Positions 24,148 through 35,952 are shown, counted from the stretch's first letter. The stretch: 47,024 nt of DNA from an uncultured Collinsella sp. (GCA_902497065.1 CABVDH010000013.1:1-47024); one strand, 5' to 3'. The notes: a model not told the origin generated them from the sequence alone. A program made the numbers and translations.

Positions 24148-24818
24148 TCGCTATCCTCCATAACGTAGCCCTCTCCAATCCGATTGCGAATCGGGTCGTA
24201 TCCCAAAGCGCTGCGTAGCTTTTTGCGGAGTGACGAGATGTGAACGCGGGTTGCGTTGCTAAAGCTGTTCACGCTGCTATCCCAAACGTGCTCGATAAGC
24301 TCCTCTTGACTTACCGGACGCCCCTGATTAAGCATCAGGTATTCCAAGATTCCCGTTTCCTTGCGCGTAAGAGATAAAGCCTCGCTGTTCACGGAGGCGA
24401 TGCGCGCCTTGGTGTCAAAGCGGAGCTTTCCGCAGGTTAAAACTATGTCGCTTTGTGTAAAGCGTCTGAGGGTAAGGCTGCGGATCCTTGCCGCAAGCTC
24501 GTCCAGATGGAACGGCTTGGTGAGGTAATCGTTGGCGCCGCCATCGAGTCCGGCGACTTTATCGGATACTTCGCCACGTGCGGACAGAATCAGTACCTTA
24601 GTCTCGCAGTCAGTTTTCCTAAGTTTCCCGAGCACGGTCATGCCGTCGATGCGGGGAAGGTTGAGGTCGAGTACCACGAGGTCGAAGGCCTCAACGTCCA
24701 GTAGGTCGAGCGCCTCCTGTCCGTCGTGACAGCAGTCGACGCTGTATGCCAGGTTTCGCAAGCTGCGCGCGATTGCGTCACACAGCGCCCGCTCGTCCTC
24801 GACGATCAAAATACGCAT
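24144..24818 (-). CDS. OmpR-family response regulator
   Basis: The 224-residue protein has a receiver with Asp51 (LVVLDLNLPRIDG) and a conserved Lys in LTKPFHLDE, and an OmpR-type winged helix (LSLTRKETGILEYLMLNQGR, then NATRVHISSLRKKLR). ATG 24818 has AAGGAG 7 bases upstream; an earlier in-frame ATG (24836) lies before that site. It is divergent from the operon starting at 24909, 90 bases away, and may control it. Confidence 0.9.
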   Translation of the reverse strand: MRILIVEDERALCDAIARSLRNLAYSVDCCHDGQEALDLLDVEAFDLVVLDLNLPRIDGMTVLGKLRKTDCETKVLILSARGEVSDKVAGLDGGANDYLTKPFHLDELAARIRSLTLRRFTQSDIVLTCGKLRFDTKARIASVNSEALSLTRKETGILEYLMLNQGRPVSQEELIEHVWDSSVNSFSNATRVHISSLRKKLRSALGYDPIRNRIGEGYVMEDSE

Positions 24819-24848
24819 AACAGTCTCCTTGCACATTTCAAATCGCGC

Positions 24849-24876
24849 TTAACACGGATTTTATAGTCGATATGGT
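24849..24876 (+). promoter_or_regulatory. Candidate promoter for the CD1871A/ferredoxin/TlpA operon
   Basis: TTAACA and TATGGT are 16 bases apart in the 90-base region between the response regulator and the divergent operon. Confidence 0.35.
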
Positions 24877-24908
24877 CCAATGGTCGCGTAACGAAAGGAG
24901 TGGTCAGG

Positions 24909-25055
24909 TTGTTCAAAGCGGTAAAACCCGTGGTACAGGTCGCTTTGTTGATCGTCGGAATTGCCATGGTGTGCTTTGGCGTTATGCGTGGCGAGGCGGA
25001 TGCCGTGCTGGCCAAAGCGATTAGGCTGTGCTTGGAGTGTATCGGAATTGGATAA
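24909..25055 (+). CDS. CD1871A-type small membrane protein with a CxxC motif
   Basis: The 48-residue protein has a single membrane helix (QVALLIVGIAMVCFGVMRGE) and ends IRLCLECIGIG. The LCLECIG motif after a short helix is the mark of the CD1871A family. TTG 24909 lies 8 bases after AAAGGAG. The gene is below common size limits for gene calling and overlaps the polyferredoxin gene by 8 bases. The CxxC may exchange electrons or disulfides with the neighbouring proteins. Confidence 0.75.
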   Translation: MFKAVKPVVQVALLIVGIAMVCFGVMRGEADAVLAKAIRLCLECIGIG

Positions 25056-25950
25056 AAGAGAAAACACTGCGTCGCATGTTTTGGCTCGATTTCGCGGATT
25101 CATTCAGGCGGCGGCGACGCTCGTCACCAACATTCACCTGCCAAACTTTGCCAAAGGCGGCATCTATCAGGGCACGGGGAAAACAGTCTGCGTACCTGGG
25201 CTTAACTGTTATTCGTGCCCCGCGGCATCGGGTGCGTGCCCCATCGGGTCGTTCCAGTCGGTGGTAGGTTCATCCAAGTTCAACTTTTCTTACTACGTCA
25301 CCGGTACGCTCATTTTGCTCGGCGTGCTGCTGGGACGCTTTGTATGCGGCTTTCTGTGCCCGTTTGGCTGGCTGCAGGAGCTGCTTCATAAGATTCCCGG
25401 CAAAAAGTTCTCCACGAAAAAGCTTAAGCCGCTCACGTACATCAAGTACGGCATGCTGCTGTTTGCCGTGGTGCTGCTACCCGTCTTGGTGGTTAACGAC
25501 GTGGGCATGGGCGACCCGTTCTTTTGTAAGTACATCTGTCCGCAGGGAGTGCTCGAGGGCGCCATTCCTCTGGCCATTGCCAATGCCGGCATTCGATCTG
25601 CGTTGGGACATCTCTTTACTTGGAAACTTGCCGTTCTCATTGCCGTGGTAGTGCTGAGCGTTTTGTTCTACCGCCCCTTCTGCAAATGGATTTGTCCACT
25701 CGGCGCATTCTATGCGCTCATGAATAGGGTGTCCCTACTGGGGATTCGGGTTGACGCATGCAAATGTGTCTCGTGCGGCAAGTGCTCAAAGGCTTGTCAG
25801 ATGGACGTTGATGTGGTCCGCGCGCCCAATCATGCCGAATGCATCCGGTGCGGAAAGTGCATCGGGGCCTGTCCCGTCGATGCCATCAGCTATCGCTATG
25901 GCCTGGATGTGTCGGCGGAAAAGCTTCCCTTGACCGCCGATAAAAAGTAA
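25048..25950 (+). CDS. Membrane polyferredoxin (NapH/MauN-type 4Fe-4S protein)
   Basis: The 300-residue protein begins with a soluble stretch containing CVPGLNCYSCPAASGACPIGS. It then has about five membrane segments with FVCGFLCPFGW, CKYICPQG and CKWICPLGAF, and two C-terminal 4Fe-4S motifs (CVSCGKCSKACQMDVD, CIRCGKCIGACPVDA). These motifs suit electron transfer across or along the membrane. The start is TTG 25048 with GGAG 10 bases ahead, overlapping the CD1871A-type stop; earlier codons in the open frame are not family-like. It lies between the CxxC peptide and the TlpA-like lipoprotein, and the three probably form one redox chain. Confidence 0.88.
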   Translation: MDKRENTASHVLARFRGFIQAAATLVTNIHLPNFAKGGIYQGTGKTVCVPGLNCYSCPAASGACPIGSFQSVVGSSKFNFSYYVTGTLILLGVLLGRFVCGFLCPFGWLQELLHKIPGKKFSTKKLKPLTYIKYGMLLFAVVLLPVLVVNDVGMGDPFFCKYICPQGVLEGAIPLAIANAGIRSALGHLFTWKLAVLIAVVVLSVLFYRPFCKWICPLGAFYALMNRVSLLGIRVDACKCVSCGKCSKACQMDVDVVRAPNHAECIRCGKCIGACPVDAISYRYGLDVSAEKLPLTADKK

Positions 25951-25979
25951 ACAAGCTTCGACAAAACGGAGGAATGACT

Positions 25980-26951
25980 ATGAAGCTTTCTAAGATTGCG
26001 GCCCTGTTTATGGTGCCGGTATTGGCCTTGTGCCTTGTGGCATGTTCGGCGCCCGGTGGCAATGTGAGCGAATCTGCGAGCTCCGATCCTAAGATCGCAG
26101 AACTCACTGCGCAGAAGCCGGCCAATGCCGACGAGGCCGCCGAGCTGTATGCGAAGCTCATGCAGAAGGAGAACGAGATCTTTTCGAGTGATAACGCGCT
26201 GTGGGAAAAGGTATTCAATGCGGCAAATAAAGACTCGGCAATGATTGAGGACGGCAGCAATTACGGCGATTTCCTGCTCAAGACCATCGACGGCGCCAAG
26301 GATGAGTTTACGGCGGATGAGCTTAAGACGCTCAAGGCCGGTGCACAGCAGATCAAGGAGATCGAGGACAAGCTCGAGAGCTTGGAGAAGGAGTTCCCCG
26401 GCTGTGGAAGCACGCCGAGCGCAGGCGAGAGCGTCGACGCTTCGACCGCTGGCATGACGGCTGGTGCCAATGCTTCGAGCGAGGCGACGAAGTTCCCCAG
26501 CTTTACGGGCAAAGACCTGGATGGCAACGACGTGAACAGCGACGAGCTGTTCTCTAAGAACAAGGTCACCGTCATGAACTTCTGGTTCACCACTTGCAAG
26601 CCGTGCGTGGGCGAGCTGGGCGACCTTGAGAAACTGAATCAGGAGCTTGCCGAGAAGGGCGGCCAGGTCGTGGGTGTCAATTCCTTTACGCTCGATGGCA
26701 ACAAGGGCGAGATTGCAGATGCCAAGGACGTGCTGAGCAAGAAGGGCGTGACATATAAGAACATCTGGTTCAAGTCGGATAGCGAGGCCGGTAAGTTCAC
26801 ATCAAATTTGTTCTCGTTCCCGACAACGTATGTCATCGATCAGAACGGCAACATCGTAGGGGATCCAATCGTGGGAGCCATTAGCTCCGCCGAGCAGCGC
26901 GCAGCACTCGACAAGCTTATCGACCAGGCGATTGCGAATAGCGAGCAGTAA
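25980..26951 (+). CDS. TlpA/ResA-like thioredoxin-fold lipoprotein
   Basis: The 323-residue protein has a lipoprotein signal (FMVPVLALCLVACSA, lipobox Cys near residue 22). A helical region follows (about residues 35-150), then a TlpA-like thioredoxin domain (about 175-320). Its active site is FWFTTCKPCVGEL (Cys206 and Cys209), with a cis-Pro region FPTTYVIDQNG. GGAGG stands 7 bases before ATG 25980; an ATG at 25974 is too close to it. It would act outside the membrane in disulfide exchange with electrons from the polyferredoxin; this is inferred from the operon. The extra helical region before the thioredoxin domain is not typical of ResA. Confidence 0.87.
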   Translation: MKLSKIAALFMVPVLALCLVACSAPGGNVSESASSDPKIAELTAQKPANADEAAELYAKLMQKENEIFSSDNALWEKVFNAANKDSAMIEDGSNYGDFLLKTIDGAKDEFTADELKTLKAGAQQIKEIEDKLESLEKEFPGCGSTPSAGESVDASTAGMTAGANASSEATKFPSFTGKDLDGNDVNSDELFSKNKVTVMNFWFTTCKPCVGELGDLEKLNQELAEKGGQVVGVNSFTLDGNKGEIADAKDVLSKKGVTYKNIWFKSDSEAGKFTSNLFSFPTTYVIDQNGNIVGDPIVGAISSAEQRAALDKLIDQAIANSEQ

Positions 26952-27030
26952 AAAACGCGTAAAGCATGGCGAGGATCGTGCGCCGCTGTGCGGAGTAGTC
27001 CGCTGCCTTTCAAGATAATCTCCACCATAT

Positions 27031-27058
27031 AGAGGTCCCGCTCGGGGCCTCTTCTTTT
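27031..27058 (+). terminator. Intrinsic terminator after the TlpA-like gene
   Basis: AGAGGTCCC and GGGGCCTCT form a 9-bp stem with one G-U pair, followed by TCTTTT. Confidence 0.7.
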
Positions 27059-27204
27059 GGGTGCCGTCCCGTTCGTTTTTTGGCGCGGTTCGTTGCATTC
27101 CTCACTGGTGTCGGTGAAAAATGGGGATAGAGTAGGACAAACGCGTCGAATACGAACGGCGGGGGAGAGCGGGCAGGGTGCCTGCGCAGGAGAGGTTGCC
27201 GTCC

Positions 27205-30459
<3,255 letters not shown>

Positions 30460-30460
30460 T

Positions 30461-30487
30461 GTGACAAAGGGACAGTCCCTTTGTCAC
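30461..30487. repeat. Perfect 27-base palindrome
   Basis: GTGACAAAGGGAC, a central A, and GTCCCTTTGTCAC form a perfect dyad immediately after the transporter stop. It has no T-run. It looks like a dispersed palindromic repeat rather than an ordinary terminator, but may serve as one. Confidence 0.6.
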
Positions 30488-30512
30488 GTTCGTTGATATG
30501 AGAGAAGAGTAG

Positions 30513-31466
30513 ATGATCCTTTCGCTGGCCCCCATGGAGGGGATTACCGGGCATGTGTTCCGTCGCGTGCATGCGGAGTGCTTCGGTGCGCTCGATTGCT
30601 ATTACACGCCGTTTTTGCCGCCGCCGCGGGTGGGAAACCGCTTTGGCGGCAAGGCGTTTAAGGAGATCGATCCTGCAAATAACCAGGGGCTCAACGTGGT
30701 GCCTCAGCTGATGTCCAAGAATGCGGACGAGTTTGTGTGGGCGGCACAAGTGCTTGCCGACATGGGCTACCGCGAGGTCAATCTCAACCTGGGTTGCCCC
30801 TCGGGTACGGTTGTTGCCAAGGGCAAGGGCTCGGGTTTCTTGCGCAATCTCGACGAGCTCGAGACGTTCTTAAGCGATGTGTGCGAGCGGTCGCCGTTGC
30901 CGGTGTCGGTAAAGACCAGGCTGGGGTTGGAACGCGATGACGAGTATGAACGTGTGCTCGATCTGTATTGCCGCATGCCGTTGGCAGAGCTGATTGTGCA
31001 CCCGCGCGTACAGAAGGACCGTTATACGGGCTCGCCGCGCAAGGAGTTTTACGGCGAGACGCTGGAGCGTGCGCCGTTTCCGGTGGCCTATAACGGCGAC
31101 ATTTTCGATCTTGAGGATATGGACGCGCTGGCGGAGGCCTATCCCGACACGCGCCATGTAATGCTAGGGCGTGGCCTGCTCGCGAACCCCGCGCTGGCTC
31201 GCATGGTTAAGGGCGGTCCTGCTGCCACGGCAGCCGAACTGCAGCGTTTCCACGACACTCTGTTTGCGGTCTATGCAGAAGAGATTGGCGGCAACGCGGT
31301 CTTTCGTATGAAGGAGTGGTGGTTCTACGCCAAGTGCGCTTTCGCTGACCCCGCTACCGTTCACAAGCTCGTGCGTAAGACCAAAAAAGTCGACGAATAT
31401 CGCGCCGCCGTCGAGCGCGTCTTTCGCGAGCAGCCACTCGCACCCATAGCTCGCTTCCGCGGCTAG
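30513..31466 (+). CDS. tRNA-dihydrouridine synthase
   Basis: The 317-residue TIM-barrel flavoprotein reduces uridines in the D-loop of tRNA using FMN. It begins LAPMEGITGHVFRR (FMN-binding), has the general-acid Cys95 in LNLGCPSGTVVAKGKG and the C-terminal VMLGRGLLANPAL. The Dus subgroup (A, B or C) is not clear from sequence alone. It is about 50 bases after the transporter and has AGAAGAG before ATG 30513. Confidence 0.88.
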   Translation: MILSLAPMEGITGHVFRRVHAECFGALDCYYTPFLPPPRVGNRFGGKAFKEIDPANNQGLNVVPQLMSKNADEFVWAAQVLADMGYREVNLNLGCPSGTVVAKGKGSGFLRNLDELETFLSDVCERSPLPVSVKTRLGLERDDEYERVLDLYCRMPLAELIVHPRVQKDRYTGSPRKEFYGETLERAPFPVAYNGDIFDLEDMDALAEAYPDTRHVMLGRGLLANPALARMVKGGPAATAAELQRFHDTLFAVYAEEIGGNAVFRMKEWWFYAKCAFADPATVHKLVRKTKKVDEYRAAVERVFREQPLAPIARFRG

Positions 31467-31471
31467 TTAGA

Positions 31472-31520
31472 CATCGGGGACGTTCTTTAACGACTAGTCA
31501 TTTAAGAACACCCAATGACT
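31472..31520. repeat. Degenerate copy of a dispersed palindromic repeat
   Basis: ATCGGGGACGTTCTTTAAC, GACTAGTC and TTTAAGAACACCCAATGACT make an imperfect dyad that shares its core with the repeats at 41607-41691. Confidence 0.65.
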
Positions 31521-31533
31521 ATGTTGCAAAAGC

Positions 31534-31588
31534 TGTACACCAGCATCCAAAGATGTCGAAAAATGTCGACTTTGGATGCTGGTGTACA
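31534..31588. terminator. Bidirectional hairpin between converging genes
   Basis: TGTACACCAGCATCCAAAG (31534-31552) and CTTTGGATGCTGGTGTACA (31570-31588) are perfect 19-bp arms with a 17-base loop, between the dus gene and the minus-strand glutaredoxin. It probably ends transcription from both sides, but could be a mobile palindrome. Confidence 0.6.
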
Positions 31589-31635
31589 TGTTTAGGCCGT
31601 ATGGGGTGGGGCCTTGGACGGACGGGATGCGCGTA

Positions 31636-31881
31636 CTAGAGCAGGTTCTCTTGCGCCCACGCGATGATGTCGCTCGATTCGTAGAGTGGCTTGCCGTCGA
31701 TGAACAGGCAGGGAACCTGGCGCTTTCCGCCGACGGCGATGAGTGTCTGTTCGGCATCGGAATCGGTCGAGATATTGCGCTCGGGGATGGTCACGCCGTT
31801 ATCGGCAAGGAAACGCTTGACCTTTATGCAGTACGGGCAGCCGGTCATAACGAATAGTGCGAGCTCATGATTAGTAGCCAT
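31636..31881 (-). CDS. Glutaredoxin-family protein
   Basis: The 81-residue protein is a compact glutaredoxin: active site MTGCPYCIKVKRFL, cis-Pro in RQVPCLFIDG and a glutathione-type ESSDIIAW helix. ATG 31881 follows GGAGA at 5 bases. It transfers thiols as a small disulfide reductase; whether a glutathione-like thiol exists in this organism is unknown. Confidence 0.85.
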   Translation of the reverse strand: MATNHELALFVMTGCPYCIKVKRFLADNGVTIPERNISTDSDAEQTLIAVGGKRQVPCLFIDGKPLYESSDIIAWAQENLL

Positions 31882-31932
31882 AGGTCTCCAATCGGTTGCG
31901 GTTTTGATTGAAATACCCAAAGCCGCCGCGGT

Positions 31933-32736
31933 CTATGCACGCGCCAAAGACGACTCGATGGCCTGGACCAGAAACGCCGTAGCTCCGGTGCCGCAGGGCT
32001 TGTCGTAGTAGTCGATAAAGCGCTGGTCGGCAAGATAGCCGTGGGCGAGGGCCAGGTACGCTTCGTTCTGGGGTTCGCGTCCCCAGTTGAGACCAATCCA
32101 ACGACGATGCATCGCGACAAGCTTGCGAGCCTCGCTTCCATTCGCATCGCCATCGCCCATGGCAATCGAGAGTTGGCCCAGAATAGCGCGTTCAAGTTCC
32201 TTCATGTCGTTCCATGTCTCGGGGTCCATGTCCAGCAGTGCTTCGTTTGCTGCGTCGATCGCCTCGGCGCCGTAGCGCTCCTCGTTTTCCTGCACGGTGC
32301 GCCAGCGCTCCAGTTGCGGCAGGACGGCGCCCATGAGCGAGACGGCTTCGTCGAGCGACATGCCGGTGTTTTGCGCCAGCCGTGGGGCACAGTCCTCGAT
32401 CATCGCCTCCATCGTGGTCTCGTAGGTGTACTTGCCGTGGTCGTAGCACCACTTGCAGTAATGGTCGGTCGCGGTGCCCGCAGCATCGGTGCCGCAGTCG
32501 TCGGGCGTGAGTGTCATGCCGCAGCTCTGGCAATAGTGCTCGGGCATTTCGAGCAGGTGAGACAGGGGTTCTCCGGTTACGGCTGCAATGAGCTTCATCA
32601 TGTCGATGCCCGGTGTGACCTCGCCACGCTCCCAACGGCTGACGGCTTGGCGTGTGACGAAGAGCTTGGCGGCGAGCTGCTCCTGGGTAAGGTGATGGGC
32701 GCGACGGACGGCGATGAGCTTTTCTGCAAAGGCCAT
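31933..32736 (-). CDS. XRE-type regulator with zinc-ribbon and TipAS-like domains
   Basis: The 267-residue protein has three parts: an XRE helix-turn-helix (residues about 1-60; LTQEQLAAKLFVTRQAVSRW), a putative zinc ribbon (about 68-105; CQSCGMTL ... YCKWCYDHG with four spaced Cys), and a TipAS-like helical domain (about 105-267; HRRWIGLNWGREPQNEAYLA, DQRFIDYYDKPCGTG). TipAS normally binds thiopeptide and other drugs behind a MerR domain, so this is an unusual pairing. AAGGAG precedes ATG 32736 by 6 bases, and the promoter with a possible operator is at 32767-32810. Confidence 0.8.
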   Translation of the reverse strand: MAFAEKLIAVRRAHHLTQEQLAAKLFVTRQAVSRWERGEVTPGIDMMKLIAAVTGEPLSHLLEMPEHYCQSCGMTLTPDDCGTDAAGTATDHYCKWCYDHGKYTYETTMEAMIEDCAPRLAQNTGMSLDEAVSLMGAVLPQLERWRTVQENEERYGAEAIDAANEALLDMDPETWNDMKELERAILGQLSIAMGDGDANGSEARKLVAMHRRWIGLNWGREPQNEAYLALAHGYLADQRFIDYYDKPCGTGATAFLVQAIESSLARA

Positions 32737-32766
32737 AGCGGCTCCTTTCTGCTGGTTGATGGCTTA

Positions 32767-32810
32767 AGCATACGCGGCGGCAGGCGCCCTTCCAAGCAAC
32801 CGTTGGTTGC
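32767..32810 (-). promoter_or_regulatory. Promoter and possible operator of the XRE/TipAS gene
   Basis: On the minus strand TTGGAA (32790-32795) and TATGCT (32767-32772) are 17 bases apart. Directly upstream GCAACC-GTT-GGTTGC (32796-32810) is a perfect dyad, a plausible autoregulatory site. Confidence 0.5.
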
Positions 32811-32877
32811 ACGACGGAGGACCGCGGCGAAGAATTGCGCACAACGCCTCACGCCTTCATGCCGTACAATGACCGGC

Positions 32878-33615
32878 ATGGAACCTATCGCACACATACA
32901 TACCGACCTGCCGCAGAAGTTCGGCATTCCGCGCAACAGCTTTTTGGCGCCCCATCTGCAGGGACGCATCGTCTTTGAGCCGGAATTTGCCTCCAGTGCG
33001 GCGGTTGAGGGTCTGGATTCTTTCTCTCACCTGTGGCTGCTCTGGCGCTTCGAAAACGGAACGCCCGGCGGCACGGCTAAGGACATAGCCGCCGATGCCA
33101 AGACGCGGGGCAGGTCCGGCACCAACGCAAAATGGTCGAAAACCGTGCGCCCGCCGCGTCTGGGTGGAGCCGAGCGCGTGGGCGTGTTTGCCACACGCAG
33201 TCCGTTTCGCCCTAATCCCATCGGTCTTACCTGTGTCAAGCTCGATCGTGTCGAGCTCACCGACGATGGTCCCATCATCCATGTGCTGGGGGCCGACCTG
33301 CGCGACGGCACGCCCATCTACGACATTAAGCCCTACATTCCATTTGCCGACTGTCACCCGGATGCGACGGGCGGCTGGATTGAAGATGCGCCGTGGCAAG
33401 AGCTCGACGTCGAGTTTCCGCAAGCGCTGCAGGATATGGTCTCGCCCGCAAAGCTCCCCGGCTTGGTCGAGGTTCTTCGCCAAGATCCGCGCCGCGCGGG
33501 CAGCAAGCACGAGCCAAACCGCGTTTACCACTTGGCTTACGCCGGGCTCGACATATCGTTTACGGTCGACGGAGCCAGGTTGACGGTAACCGCCATCAGC
33601 GACGCGCGGGACTAA
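32878..33615 (+). CDS. trmO: tRNA (N6-threonylcarbamoyladenosine-37 N6)-methyltransferase
   Basis: The 245-residue protein has the TrmO/TsaA fold: MEPIAHIHTDLPQKFGIP, SRxxRPP-type WSKTVRPPRLGG, and FATRSPFRPNPIGLTCVKLD, the hallmark motif. It methylates t6A37 in tRNA-Thr using SAM. TACAAT (32865-32870) ends only 7 bases before the ATG at 32878, so the message may be leaderless; no ribosome-binding site is seen. An earlier ATG at 32869 would sit on the -10 box. Confidence 0.9.
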   Translation: MEPIAHIHTDLPQKFGIPRNSFLAPHLQGRIVFEPEFASSAAVEGLDSFSHLWLLWRFENGTPGGTAKDIAADAKTRGRSGTNAKWSKTVRPPRLGGAERVGVFATRSPFRPNPIGLTCVKLDRVELTDDGPIIHVLGADLRDGTPIYDIKPYIPFADCHPDATGGWIEDAPWQELDVEFPQALQDMVSPAKLPGLVEVLRQDPRRAGSKHEPNRVYHLAYAGLDISFTVDGARLTVTAISDARD

Positions 33616-33723
33616 CCATCCGTCCGTATCCGTCAAAAACAACGCCAAACCCCATGTCAAAACCGCCCACGCTGGTGGACAATAACGCCTATCGAAACAG
33701 TCTACTTCGCACGGGAGCTCAGC

Positions 33724-34938
33724 ATGAAATACGACTTTAGCTCGCTTATCGACCGCCATGGCATGGATTCCATCGCCGTTGACTCCTGGGGCGAGATCCC
33801 CGACATGGCTCCGAACGCACCCGACGAGGGTTTCGACCGCATCCCCATGTGGGTGGCGGATATGAACTTTGCCACGGTGCCCACGGTCCAGGAACACATC
33901 ATTCAGCGCGCCCAGCATCCCATGTTTGGCTACTTTAACCCGCGCTCCGAGTACTTCGACCGCATCATCGAATGGCAGAGCCGCCGCAATGGCGTCGAGG
34001 GTCTGCGCCCTGAACATATCGGTTACGAAAACGGCGTGCTGGGCGGTGTCGTGTCGACGCTGCGCGCGTATGTCCAGCCGGGCGATGCGGTGCTGGTCCA
34101 CAGCCCCACCTACATCGGCTTTACCAAGTCTATCGAAGCCGCGGGCTATCGTATTGTCCACAGCCCGCTTAAGCTCGATGATCAGGGCGTGTGGCGCATG
34201 GACTTTGAGGACATGGAGCGCAAGCTCGCTCAAAACCACATCCATGCCGCGGTATTCTGCTCGCCGCACAATCCCTGCGGCCGCGTATGGGAGCGCGACG
34301 AGATTGAGCGCGCCATGGACATCTATTGCCAGCACGATTGCGTGGTGATCTCGGACGAGATTTGGTCCGATATCATTCTGCCGGGTCACAAGCATATTCC
34401 GACGCAGTCGGTGAGCGAGGATGCCCGCATGCGCACGGTTGCCCTCTATGCGCCGAGCAAGACGTTCAACCTGGCGGGCTTGGTCGGCAGCTACCACATC
34501 ATCTATAACGAGACGCTGCGCGACCGCGTGTGCGCCGTGTCCAACAAGACCCACTACAACGAGATGAACGTCCTCTCCATGCACGCGCTTATCGGTGCCT
34601 ACCAGCCGCAAGGCTACGAGTGGGTGGACGAGCTCAACCAGGTGCTTGCCGGCAATATCGAGTACTTCTGCGATTACGTTGACGAGCATTTTGAGGGCGT
34701 GTCCTATTCGCGTCCGCAGGGCACGTACATGGTGTTTCTGGACTGCACCGAGTGGTGCCGCGAACATGGCCGCGATATTCAGTGGCTGCTCGATGAGGGA
34801 GCGCGCGTGGGCGTTGGCTACCAGGATGGCCGTCCGTTCCACGGACCCTGCCACATTCGCGTGAATCTGGCGCTGCCGCTTTCGCGCGTAAGGGAAGCGT
34901 GCGACCGCCTGGACCGCTACGTTTTTAATGCACGGTAA
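33724..34938 (+). CDS. MalY/PatB-type PLP-dependent aminotransferase (cystathionine beta-lyase-like)
   Basis: The 404-residue fold-type I enzyme has PMWVADMNFATVP at the start, SPHNPCGRVW, SDEIWSDI (PLP-binding Asp) and the Schiff-base Lys246 in APSKTFNLAGL. The MalY/PatB group splits cystathionine or cysteine conjugates, releasing thiol, pyruvate and ammonia; some also transaminate. GGAGCT lies 6 bases before ATG 33724, and a GACAAT-type -10 lies about 45 bases upstream. Confidence 0.9.
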   Translation: MKYDFSSLIDRHGMDSIAVDSWGEIPDMAPNAPDEGFDRIPMWVADMNFATVPTVQEHIIQRAQHPMFGYFNPRSEYFDRIIEWQSRRNGVEGLRPEHIGYENGVLGGVVSTLRAYVQPGDAVLVHSPTYIGFTKSIEAAGYRIVHSPLKLDDQGVWRMDFEDMERKLAQNHIHAAVFCSPHNPCGRVWERDEIERAMDIYCQHDCVVISDEIWSDIILPGHKHIPTQSVSEDARMRTVALYAPSKTFNLAGLVGSYHIIYNETLRDRVCAVSNKTHYNEMNVLSMHALIGAYQPQGYEWVDELNQVLAGNIEYFCDYVDEHFEGVSYSRPQGTYMVFLDCTEWCREHGRDIQWLLDEGARVGVGYQDGRPFHGPCHIRVNLALPLSRVREACDRLDRYVFNAR

Positions 34939-34953
34939 GTGAGCACTGCATGC

Positions 34954-34985
34954 GGGGCCTTCTGCCAAGTCGGCTGGAAGGTCCC
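34954..34985 (+). terminator. Hairpin after the aminotransferase
   Basis: GGGGCCTTC pairs with GAAGGTCCC, with inner GCC/GGC pairing; no T-run follows. Confidence 0.4.
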
Positions 34986-35082
34986 ACACGGTAAAGCGCC
35001 TGTAACAATTGGGCACTCGTGTGGTTTTGTTTGCTATTATCTTTAACCATTTAAGTCTGTAAACAGGATCGTATGGAGCTCG

Positions 35083-35952
35083 ATGAAAAGATCCCGTCGC
35101 TCGGTTGCCATTTCGTTGTTTGTTGCGCTTGCAGTGGCGAGCGTCTTTGTCGTAGCGATAGCTGGCTGCTCCGGGTCGAATGACGGAGCCTCGACGTCTG
35201 CATTAGAAGGTCTGGACGCCTCGCAAGTCAAAGACGACGACCTTAAGACGCTCAACGTCGGAAGCGACCTCTATCCACCGTTTGTGTATACCGACGAGTA
35301 CGGCGATATCGTTGGCCTGGATGTCGAGATATTGACCGAGGCTTTGGCTCGCATTGGTTACAAGCCAAAATACCAGCTGATCGACTGGGAAAAGAAGAAG
35401 GAGCTGCTGGCGAGCGGCGAACTCGATTGTGTCATGGGCAGCTTTAGTATGACGGGTCGCGAAAACGAATATCGTTGGGCCGGCCCGTACCTTGCGAGCC
35501 GCCAGGTGGTCGCGGTCGATCCCCAGAGCGATATCTACACGCTTGCCGATCTTGAGGATAAGATCGTGGCGGTTCAGTCCACCACCAAGCCCGAGGACAT
35601 TTTGCTCAATCGCATAAATGAAAACGTTCCGCAGATCAAGGAACTCTACAGCTTTTCGGACGGTTCATACCTGAACCCGGCGCTCGTCGAGGGCCTGGTC
35701 GACGCTATCGCCGCGCATGAGTCCTCGTTCCTCACCTACGAAAAAGACTATGGTGTGACATATCGCATTTTGGATGAGCCGCTGCTAGAGGTCGGTTTGG
35801 GCACCGCTTTCGATATCAACGATACGCGTGGCATCGACGTCAAGCTCACTCATGCCTACCAAGAAATGCTTGCCGATGGCACCATGGAACGCCTGGTGTC
35901 AAAGTACTTCGATGACCCTTCGCCATTTTTGAATATGGAGGGCCTGTCATGA
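35083..35952 (+). CDS. Periplasmic-binding-protein-type lipoprotein coupled to a hybrid kinase
   Basis: The 289-residue protein has a lipoprotein signal (VFVVAIAGCSG, lipobox Cys about residue 29) and a type II binding protein fold of the amino-acid-binding kind (LNVGSDLYPPFVYTDEYGDI, GLDVEILTEALARIG, GELDCVMGSFSMTGREN). GGAGCTCG precedes ATG 35083. Its stop overlaps the kinase start by four bases (ATGA). With no permease or ATPase beside it, it probably presents a ligand to the kinase at 35949-38141 rather than feeding a transporter. Confidence 0.87.
   Translation: MKRSRRSVAISLFVALAVASVFVVAIAGCSGSNDGASTSALEGLDASQVKDDDLKTLNVGSDLYPPFVYTDEYGDIVGLDVEILTEALARIGYKPKYQLIDWEKKKELLASGELDCVMGSFSMTGRENEYRWAGPYLASRQVVAVDPQSDIYTLADLEDKIVAVQSTTKPEDILLNRINENVPQIKELYSFSDGSYLNPALVEGLVDAIAAHESSFLTYEKDYGVTYRILDEPLLEVGLGTAFDINDTRGIDVKLTHAYQEMLADGTMERLVSKYFDDPSPFLNMEGLS

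Noticed and set aside
32857..35016. 719-codon minus-strand frame over trmO and the aminotransferase
   Set aside because: Antisense shadow of two clear genes.
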